DNA of 5,476 nucleotides from Verrucomicrobiales bacterium (GTDB lineage: Bacteria > Verrucomicrobiota > Verrucomicrobiia > Verrucomicrobiales > DEV007). Positions within the stretch are counted from its first letter, which is position 1. Every line of letters starts with the position of its first letter. The stretch covers positions 1-5,476 of the forward strand of contig NYVP01000020.1 in the NCBI GenBank assembly GCA_002684575.1, in the 5' to 3' direction. This document shows positions 1 through 5,476 of the stretch, in pieces. A program made the position numbers and the translations under genes. A model generated the notes under the pieces. It saw only the letters and a program-made list of their open reading frames with translations, had not been told where the DNA came from and ran no database searches.

Positions 1-1303
1 CGAAGTCTATTCTGATAGAATTCGTCGCAATTTCCTCAAAATGCATTTCGGTATATCCTCCCCAATTCTCTTCCCAAAAACCTAAACCATTTATTAATTT
101 TGTTCTTTGCTCAGATATATCATTATTGATTTCCTCTACTTTGATTTTTTTTGGGTGATCAGATTTAAATTCAGGTATTCGTCCTCCAAATTCAACTCCC
201 TGAAAAACAGCACTCATTGCATAATAATCTTTAATTGAAACTGGATCGAATTTGTGATTGTGACACCTTGCACAGCTTACAGTGACGCCCATAATTGATG
301 CACCAACCGTTTGCATAATTTCATCAACTCTATCTGCTCTTGCTTGACGAATGGCAGAGGGTTCCTGTCCGATTGTTGCAGCCGGAACATGTGGCCCAGA
401 AACCAAAAACCCAGTTGCCTCACCAGCTCCATACTGGTCACCGGCAATTTGATCCCTAATGAAAATATTATACGGAACATCATTATTTATCGCATCAATC
501 ACATAGTCCCTATAAATCCACGAGTTTTTACGGTACAGATTAGATTCAGAACCATTAGATTCAGCCCATCTAATTGAATCCAACCAGTGTTGAGCCCAGC
601 GCTCACCAAAATGAGGTGATTCCAATAATCGATTTAATAAGTTTGTATATGCAACGTTTGGGTCTTCAGATGATTCATTAATAAAATCACTGATTTCTTC
701 AGCTGATGGCATAAGCCCTGTTAAAATAATGGAGGCTCTTTTTATGAGAGTTCTCTGATCAGCTGGGCCATTAATTTTTAATTTCTTTTCTTTTTGTTTT
801 AGCCTTAAAAAGAAATCAATTGGGTTTGAGTTTGGATCACTAGAATTCCCCGACGGCACTTCTTTTCGTTGAATTGGCTTGAAAGACCACAATTGAATTT
901 CATTTTCGTCAATTTGATCCATTTGTCCTGGCCAAAAAGCTCCACTATTAACCCATTGTTTTAATATCTCGATGTTTTGGTCTGATAATTTTTCACCTTT
1001 AGGCGGCATTGCCATTTCTTTATCCTTGTGGGTAACAACTTCCATTAGATAACTTTTACTCCAATCCCCAGGGATAATAGATGGTAAACCAGAGTCACCT
1101 CCTTTAAGAAGATTTTGACGCAAATCGACTCTTAATCCCGATTTCTTTTTATCATCGCTATGACATTTAAAACAATTGTTTTCAAGTATCGGAAGTACTT
1201 TGTTATTGAAAAGATTGTCAGCAATAGAGAATGCATTCAGATTGATTGAAAAAAATAACAATAAAATAAGATTAAATATTTTATTTCTTGTTATAAGGTA
1301 CAT
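1..1303 (-). CDS. Secreted PSCyt1/DUF1549 (Planctomycete-type cytochrome c) protein, C-terminus cut by window edge
   Basis: The reading frame is open from the ATG at 1303 to the left window edge, giving 434 residues; the C-terminal part, where the family carries DUF1553 (PSD1), is missing. Residues 1-28 look like a signal peptide: basic start, hydrophobic LILLLFFSI core, cleavage near NAFSIA. Residues 30-120 fit PSCyt1: a heme motif C44-F-K-C47-H48, then the conserved EMAMPPKGEKLSD segment (96-108) whose Met99 or Met97 could be the distal heme ligand. Residues 160-370 fit DUF1549/PSCyt2, with FGERWAQHWLD (232-242) and a second CxxCH motif in CARCHNHKFDP (344-354). Family members are presumed periplasmic and are often found near sulfatase and polysaccharide genes, but no reaction is firmly established. 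The ATG is the first in frame after a stop at 1322-1324; no Shine-Dalgarno is visible. It follows the DoxX-like gene by 23 bases, so co-transcription is likely. The family call is secure; the role is unknown. Confidence 0.93.
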   Translation of the reverse strand, partial: MYLITRNKIFNLILLLFFSINLNAFSIADNLFNNKVLPILENNCFKCHSDDKKKSGLRVDLRQNLLKGGDSGLPSIIPGDWSKSYLMEVVTHKDKEMAMPPKGEKLSDQNIEILKQWVNSGAFWPGQMDQIDENEIQLWSFKPIQRKEVPSGNSSDPNSNPIDFFLRLKQKEKKLKINGPADQRTLIKRASIILTGLMPSAEEISDFINESSEDPNVAYTNLLNRLLESPHFGERWAQHWLDSIRWAESNGSESNLYRKNSWIYRDYVIDAINNDVPYNIFIRDQIAGDQYGAGEATGFLVSGPHVPAATIGQEPSAIRQARADRVDEIMQTVGASIMGVTVSCARCHNHKFDPVSIKDYYAMSAVFQGVEFGGRIPEFKSDHPKKIKVEEINNDISEQRTKLINGLGFWEENWGGYTEMHFEEIATNSIRIDF

Positions 1304-1326
1304 GAAAACTGATCTGACGAATTAAT

Positions 1327-1728
1327 TTATTTCTTCTTATAAGACGAGCAACACTTAAAATCAGATATCCAAATACATATGATAATCAAAATAATTTGTA
1401 TCAATAGTCGAATTGAATGACCAATTTGTGAGAGATGATTTCCACTAAAAGGGATATCATTCATCCACATATTTAAATTTGCCAAATATACTACCAAATA
1501 AAAAACGATTAGAAGTCGTGCAGTAATTTGTCTTGAAAATTTTATTATCAATCCGATTCCAAGTATTATTTCTAAAATTCCGCTTAATAGTGTCCAAAAT
1601 CTCGGGAAACCTAAATAGGTGGGTATAATATCATCGTATATCTGAGGGTTTCGGAAATGGTGAATTCCAATGTGAATCATTAGAAATCCCAAAATAACAG
1701 CTATAATTAATTTAATTAATTGTACCAT
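1327..1728 (-). CDS. DoxX-like small four-helix integral membrane protein
   Basis: This 133-residue protein has four hydrophobic stretches at about 5-22, 43-63, 69-88 and 105-121, as expected for a DoxX-type inner-membrane protein. Features seen in the DoxX-like subfamily are GIHHFRNPQIYDDIIPTYL (21-39) after helix 1, FWTLLSGILEIILGIGLII (44-62) in helix 2, ANLNMWMNDIPFSG (83-96) before the last loop, and HSIRLLIQ (104-111) starting helix 4. The tail is short and charged, with Cys126-Cys127 and three final lysines. The family is named after a subunit of an archaeal thiosulfate:quinone oxidoreductase, but most bacterial members have no proven activity. The frame stays open to an ATG at 1782, but that start lies inside the tRNA-Phe gene and adds a polar, non-conserved stretch. 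The ATG at 1726-1728, directly before helix 1, is therefore chosen. No Shine-Dalgarno is visible. The next gene starts 23 bases downstream. Confidence 0.85.
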   Translation of the reverse strand: MVQLIKLIIAVILGFLMIHIGIHHFRNPQIYDDIIPTYLGFPRFWTLLSGILEIILGIGLIIKFSRQITARLLIVFYLVVYLANLNMWMNDIPFSGNHLSQIGHSIRLLIQIILIIICIWISDFKCCSSYKKK

Positions 1729-1750
1729 AACTGGATTTAATAGGAAGAAG

Positions 1751-1823
<73 letters not shown>

Positions 1824-1886
1824 ATATGAATTGTTTCCACATGTTGAACGGGGGGATGGAAATTAATAGAGGAGGTTAAAAGTTAC

Positions 1887-1902
1887 AAGTTAGAAATAAC
1901 TT
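1887..1902 (-). repeat. Short AT-rich inverted repeat after the alcohol dehydrogenase gene, possible weak terminator
   Basis: On the transcribed strand AAGTTA-TTTC-TAACTT forms a perfect 6-bp stem with a 4-base loop, starting 8 bases after the alcohol dehydrogenase stop codon. An alternative 7-bp pairing uses AAAGTTA (1897-1903) with TAACTTT (1879-1885). Both stems contain a single G-C pair, and no clean U-run follows directly, so this is at best a weak intrinsic terminator and may be chance in AT-rich DNA. It is the only fold I found by eye in the 87-base spacer 1824-1910, which otherwise shows a run of six C residues on the transcribed strand (1850-1855) and no convincing promoter boxes for the tRNA. 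Confidence 0.22.
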
Positions 1903-1910
1903 TAAATTTA

Positions 1911-3077
1911 TTATAAGGCACTCTCATAAAGATTCATAAAATCAGCATGCTCAGTTTGCCTAGGATTAAAGTTACCGGTCCATTGACCAGATGCCTCATT
2001 TGCTAAATCTTTAAAGCTTTCATTTTTTATTCCATAATCACCTAATTTTGATGGAATATTCGAAATTTTAAGTAGGCTTGTGATTCTATTTGATAAACTT
2101 TTTTCGGATAAGGAATCGTATAATTCAGAAATTTCTTCTATAGATGAATTGTATTTAATGACGTGTGGTAACATTAATCCCACTGCTGCACCATGCGGGA
2201 TAGAAAATTTAGCCGTCAGCGGATTAGCTGAAGCATGAGCAGATCCAAGCATACTGCATTCAATTGCAGTACCAGCGTAAGCAGCTCCTAGCAACATATC
2301 TGATCGAGCGAGTAAATCATTTGGATCGTTTACCATTTTTTCATATGATCTGTTAAGCAAAGAAAAAGCTAATCTAGAGTATTGTATACTATCGTCAGTA
2401 CGTTTTTTTGTAACTAGTGTCTCCACCGCATGTGAGATTGCATCTATTCCTGTATGTGCGCTAATATGTCTGGGTTGTGAAGTTGTTAATGCAGGATCTA
2501 ATATTGCAATTCTTGCCGCAGCCTTCAAATCACCACATGCCATTTTTTCGTGAGATGCTGAATCTGATATAATAGCAAAACTTTGGCATTCACTTCCTGT
2601 GCCTGCAGTTGTTGGTATGGCAATAAACGGAAGCATTTCATGAGTTGCTTTGCCAACACCTCGGTAATCATGCATTGTTCCTCCATTTGTAAGAATAAAA
2701 TTTACACCTTTAGCCGTATCCAAACTTGATCCACCGCCAAGTCCTATGATTAAGTCGATTGATTTGTTTTTGGCAAACTCAACACATTCATCGACATCAT
2801 CAGTGGAGGGGTTTTCTTTTACATTTGTATAGATCTCATAATTAATTTCATATTCATTTAATGAATTAACAACTGGATCTAAATGGCCGGCCTTAAGAAT
2901 GCCGTTATCAGTAACAATTAGGACTTTTGATGAATTGAAATATTTAACGTGATTTCCAGTATCATGCGATTCATTAACTCCGAAATGGATACTCGTATTT
3001 CTCAAATGAGTAAAATCAATATAATCTTTGTGAAAACCGAGGTCTTTACAAATCGTTTCAGGGGTTGCTTCTATCAT
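1911..3077 (-). CDS. Iron-containing (group III) alcohol dehydrogenase
   Basis: This complete 388-residue protein is of normal length for the Fe-ADH family, which interconverts aldehydes and alcohols with NAD(P)H in the cytoplasm. The N-terminal nucleotide-binding half carries LGGGSSLDTAKG (113-124) and PTTAGTGSE (155-163). Asp57 in LIVTDNG sits where FucO Asp39 does, which favours NAD over NADP (inference). The C-terminal helical half shows the family signature around LDPALT (193-198) and TGIDAISHAVE (209-219). The expected metal ligands are all present: Asp212, His216, His281 (GSAH) and His295 (IPHG). Asn285 replaces the histidine usually found four residues after the third ligand (HxxxH in FucO, HASAN here). 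The ATG overlaps the preceding reductase stop codon by one base (TAATG), so translation is probably coupled. The gene ends in tandem TAA TAA. Context suggests it reduces the aldehyde made by the upstream enzymes. Substrate is unknown; the family call is secure. Confidence 0.95.
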   Translation of the reverse strand: MIEATPETICKDLGFHKDYIDFTHLRNTSIHFGVNESHDTGNHVKYFNSSKVLIVTDNGILKAGHLDPVVNSLNEYEINYEIYTNVKENPSTDDVDECVEFAKNKSIDLIIGLGGGSSLDTAKGVNFILTNGGTMHDYRGVGKATHEMLPFIAIPTTAGTGSECQSFAIISDSASHEKMACGDLKAAARIAILDPALTTSQPRHISAHTGIDAISHAVETLVTKKRTDDSIQYSRLAFSLLNRSYEKMVNDPNDLLARSDMLLGAAYAGTAIECSMLGSAHASANPLTAKFSIPHGAAVGLMLPHVIKYNSSIEEISELYDSLSEKSLSNRITSLLKISNIPSKLGDYGIKNESFKDLANEASGQWTGNFNPRQTEHADFMNLYESAL

Positions 3078-4507
3078 TACGCAACCTGAATAGACCTTCT
3101 CTTATAGAGAAACTCAAATAGATTACCTTCGTGAGGCTGATCCCACTCAATGTGATTGGTAGGCATTGCGCCAACGTTAAGCCTTTCAATATGATCAGCA
3201 GCAATTAATTGATCTAGCCAGTCTTGATTGTTGGATATAGCGGCAACGGCTAATGACTTTCCGATTGATTCAATCATCTCCTCTTGTGGCATTTCTATGA
3301 CGCTCGCATAAGGAAATAAAAATTCGGTGTTACCGATTGAATGATCAATTGAATCACATCTTGTAATAGTTGGAATCATGTAGTGCATACCGTCACGCTG
3401 CACATAGCGAGGTGAACCATTTCGTAGATTCATGCTTATATCAACTGCTCCGCCCTCCTCAATGCCGTCTTCTATTGATCCGTTAATCCATTCTGCCATT
3501 TTGGGGTTTGCAAACCCTGAAAGTGTTGCCTCGGGATCATCTTGAGCCTTAGCATCCATGCTTAATAGATTTTTCGCTATCTCTTCCGCAATCTCATCAG
3601 CATATTTGGGAACGACAACGCAACTTGCATTGATACAGGAACGTCCTGAATTTGCAGAAATTGATCGCACAATAAGGTCAATGTGATCTCTCCAGTTCTC
3701 AATTTCATCATCTCCAATTATAATCTTCGATCTCCCTGCACCGTGCACTTCAACTGAGGGATCATTTTCATATTGCCTAACTGTATCATCGCCCCCAAAT
3801 AACATAACGCGATTACAGTTTCTGATTATGGCTGATGACCCATCATGATTAGCAGGGTAAAAACTAAAGGCTTCTGCAGGTGCGCCCGCTTTAATAAAAG
3901 CTTGTATGATTCTCCATGGTGTCCAAGGCTCTTCTCTTCCTGGTTTTAATATGACAGGAGTCTTCATTGATATTGAGGGTATCCACAAAGCATTAACAGC
4001 TGGGCTGTTAGATGGTAAAATTACTCCTAGCGCATTGGTCGTCGGAACAAAAGCGACCCTTACTCCATGCTGATCTGTAAATCCTTTATCTAAAACCTCT
4101 GGAGATAATCCTCTTGATAAGCCCTTAAATATAGTTGGCACTTCACTAAAAACACCATGAAGTCGTTTCATATTCATTCTTATAAGCGAATGAGGCAGGC
4201 CGCTAGTCGCGGCTAAGGAATGAAGGTAATCATCAGGACTTTGAAGAACTGAACCATCGCCAACTGGTAAATCACCATTAAGAAATATATCTCCAGCCTC
4301 AAGGGTAATATCTAATAATTCTTGAGTGGAGAATTTTAATAACGATTCTCTAGATTTCTTTAAATCCAAAAGGTCTCGCTTGATCAGTCCTGAATTAGAC
4401 ATTGTAATCTGAGCAACGACTTCACCACCCTGTGCAGGAGTAATACCCTGTACATCGAGGCTGTTGTAAACTCCTCCGGCTCTTAATAATGGAACAGTTG
4501 GTAACAT
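3077..4507 (-). CDS. Aldehyde dehydrogenase-fold acyl reductase (aldehyde-forming, EhpG/LuxC-like role proposed)
   Basis: This complete 476-residue protein has the aldehyde dehydrogenase superfamily fold. Recognisable parts are PSNSPAVNALW (165-175, the PWNFP region, with Asn167 as the likely oxyanion residue), VILKPGREEPWTP (185-197, cofactor-binding Lys188), LFGGDDTV (236-243, the FTGS region), NSGRSCINAS (286-295, nucleophile Cys291), and NTEFLFPYASV (393-403, the EIFGPV region). The ELGGK segment that holds the general-base Glu in oxidising enzymes reads HGAGRSK (255-261). That resembles the GPGN segment of CoA-acylating enzymes and fits reduction of an activated acyl group to an aldehyde rather than aldehyde oxidation (inference). 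The N-terminal ~60 residues, starting MLPTVPLLRAGG, lie outside the core ALDH fold. The ATG follows the ligase stop codon with no gap and has a Shine-Dalgarno AAGGAG 8 bases upstream. The stop overlaps the alcohol dehydrogenase start. Family is certain, direction likely, substrate unknown. Confidence 0.88.
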   Translation of the reverse strand: MLPTVPLLRAGGVYNSLDVQGITPAQGGEVVAQITMSNSGLIKRDLLDLKKSRESLLKFSTQELLDITLEAGDIFLNGDLPVGDGSVLQSPDDYLHSLAATSGLPHSLIRMNMKRLHGVFSEVPTIFKGLSRGLSPEVLDKGFTDQHGVRVAFVPTTNALGVILPSNSPAVNALWIPSISMKTPVILKPGREEPWTPWRIIQAFIKAGAPAEAFSFYPANHDGSSAIIRNCNRVMLFGGDDTVRQYENDPSVEVHGAGRSKIIIGDDEIENWRDHIDLIVRSISANSGRSCINASCVVVPKYADEIAEEIAKNLLSMDAKAQDDPEATLSGFANPKMAEWINGSIEDGIEEGGAVDISMNLRNGSPRYVQRDGMHYMIPTITRCDSIDHSIGNTEFLFPYASVIEMPQEEMIESIGKSLAVAAISNNQDWLDQLIAADHIERLNVGAMPTNHIEWDQPHEGNLFEFLYKRRSIQVA

Positions 4508-5476
4508 TTAGTAAACTCCTTCAACTACTTTTTTTTCCATTGCACCAAAAGGCCTGACATCCCCTACACCATCCCAAGGATAATTATCAATTGGTTCTCG
4601 TCTTATTGCTTCGTCTCTTTCTAAAAATCTAGGCATAAAAAATTCTTTTGTTAAAGTTGTTAATTCAACTCTACCAAATTCTCCATAAGGCATAGTCTTG
4701 GCAGTATCCTTAGGGTCAACAACCCTCAGTACAGCTCTCGGCTGGGGTGCATAATAAGTAACGCTGTAGGTATCATCCAATGGCCTACTAACAGCAAGCC
4801 CCATCAGTGTATTTCCGTAAGTTGGAACAAGATGTGTTTTGCCTTCCAAAACCTCTTCAACCCAGAATCGAACTGATTGAGGTGTCATTGTTGTCCCTCC
4901 ACAGAAAACACCTTTTATTCCTGAACCCGGAATGGAAATTCTTTCACCAATAGACTCCAATAATTTCGGCGTAGTAAACATACATCCAATGTCCCTATAT
5001 TTGATTATTTCGACAGCTTGATCAATAACGTGCTTTTGATAGCGTTCTACTTCATCAATCTGTTTTCTAACAATTAGTTTCTTGACCCACCTTGGATCAA
5101 GGTCAACATGATAGCAACTTCCTCCCCTGAACTGTGCTAGATGCTCAACGGCTAATCTGAGCCTTCTGGGACCTGTTGGACCTACCATTATCCAGTTAGC
5201 TCCTCGTGGAAAGTGCTCGTCAGATAGAGTATCAGAAAACATCTCATAATCATGTTTGTAGTCATCCCAACCAACCCTTTGTTTAGGGAGTCCAGTCGTT
5301 CCTCCAGTTTCAAATATGTTAAATGGTCGCCCATCCATGCCTTTTGGTACAAACCTTTCATTCTTTTCATCTCTTAGCCACTCATCCTGGAAATGATCGA
5401 ATTTGTAGATATCTTCAAAAGACTTAATTTCTTCTCTCGGATCCCACCCGGAAGTTTTTTTCCAATCCAACCAAAA
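4508..5476 (-). CDS. Adenylate-forming (ANL superfamily) enzyme without C-terminal domain, EhpF/LuxE/PaaK-like; 5' end beyond window
   Basis: The frame is open to the right edge, so the start is probably outside; a TTG at 5468-5470 is the first candidate codon but has no supporting ribosome site. Numbering from it, 320 residues are visible. The P-loop (A3-like) is ETGGTTGLPKQ (54-64). A GGTTMTP segment (191-197) matches the strand and loop before the adenine site. PTYGNTLMG (216-224) is the A5 motif, with Leu where a Glu is common. DGVGDVRPFG (300-309) is the A7-like motif whose Asp304 should hold the AMP ribose. The chain ends 11 residues later, where other ANL enzymes pass through the hinge into a roughly 100-residue C-terminal domain. 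That is the layout described for EhpF of Pantoea phenazine biosynthesis, about 41 kDa. The likely reaction is carboxylate + ATP to acyl-AMP. The missing C-terminal domain argues against ordinary CoA ligation. LuxE-type acyl-protein synthetase is an alternative, but no cysteine lies near the C-terminus. First gene of the three-gene operon. Confidence 0.83.
   Translation of the reverse strand, partial: FWLDWKKTSGWDPREEIKSFEDIYKFDHFQDEWLRDEKNERFVPKGMDGRPFNIFETGGTTGLPKQRVGWDDYKHDYEMFSDTLSDEHFPRGANWIMVGPTGPRRLRLAVEHLAQFRGGSCYHVDLDPRWVKKLIVRKQIDEVERYQKHVIDQAVEIIKYRDIGCMFTTPKLLESIGERISIPGSGIKGVFCGGTTMTPQSVRFWVEEVLEGKTHLVPTYGNTLMGLAVSRPLDDTYSVTYYAPQPRAVLRVVDPKDTAKTMPYGEFGRVELTTLTKEFFMPRFLERDEAIRREPIDNYPWDGVGDVRPFGAMEKKVVEGVY
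4516..4521 (-). promoter_or_regulatory. Ribosome binding site of the aldehyde dehydrogenase-fold reductase
   Basis: The minus strand carries AAGGAG followed by an 8-base spacer and then ATG at 4505-4507. The site lies inside the last codons of the adenylate-forming enzyme, whose TAA (4508-4510) touches the ATG. It is the clearest Shine-Dalgarno in the window and fixes the start of the reductase. The alcohol dehydrogenase has only a weak AGG 7 bases before its ATG, and the DoxX-like and PSCyt1 genes show none. Confidence 0.8.

Noticed and set aside
277..483. 68-codon minus-strand frame
   Set aside because: It overlaps the DUF1549 gene in another frame and has no recognisable motif.
311..577. 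88-codon open frame on the plus strand
   Set aside because: It lies wholly opposite the well-conserved DUF1549 coding region, has no family resemblance and no ribosome binding site; it is an antisense shadow.
1868..1880. Shine-Dalgarno-like AGAGGAGG on the plus strand
   Set aside because: No start codon or open frame of useful length follows on the plus strand.
1824..1910. tRNA promoter from TTGTAA (1883-1888) and TATTAA (1863-1868) on the minus strand
   Set aside because: The spacing is 14 bases rather than about 17 and both boxes are poor in an AT-rich spacer, so it was not called.
5188..5370. 60-codon minus-strand frame
   Set aside because: It overlaps the N-terminal part of the adenylate-forming enzyme, including its P-loop codons, in another frame; no independent support.

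Overview
The window reads as a piece of an AT-rich bacterial chromosome in which every gene lies on the minus strand. The best taxonomic clue is the left-hand gene. It combines a Planctomycete-type cytochrome c domain (PSCyt1) with a DUF1549 (PSCyt2) domain, a combination typical of Planctomycetes, Verrucomicrobia, Lentisphaerae and relatives. With the low GC visible by eye, a free-living, perhaps marine, member of the PVC group is the most likely source. This is inference; no 16S or other marker gene is present.

In the direction of transcription (right to left) the first block is a tightly packed three-gene operon at 5476-1911. It holds an adenylate-forming enzyme lacking the usual C-terminal domain (4508 to the window edge, 5' end missing), an aldehyde dehydrogenase-fold reductase (3077-4507), and an iron-dependent alcohol dehydrogenase (1911-3077). 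The first junction is a zero-spacing TAA-ATG with a strong Shine-Dalgarno; the second is a one-base TAATG overlap. Chemically the three form a logical chain: carboxylate + ATP to acyl-AMP, acyl-AMP (or a thioester made from it) to aldehyde, aldehyde to alcohol. The first two resemble in concept the EhpF/EhpG pair of Pantoea phenazine (D-alanylgriseoluteic acid) biosynthesis and the LuxE/LuxC pair of bioluminescence. The substrate cannot be read from this window.

An 87-base spacer (1824-1910) follows, with tandem stop codons and a weak AT-rich inverted repeat. Next comes a complete tRNA-Phe(GAA) gene at 1751-1823, with no encoded CCA. Only 22 bases beyond the tRNA starts a small DoxX-like four-helix membrane protein (1327-1728). 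After another 23 bases comes the large secreted PSCyt1/DUF1549 cytochrome protein, which runs off the left edge (1-1303) and so lacks its expected C-terminal DUF1553 domain here.

No mobile element, CRISPR array, riboswitch or convincing promoter was seen. No stretch longer than 300 bases lacks a gene.
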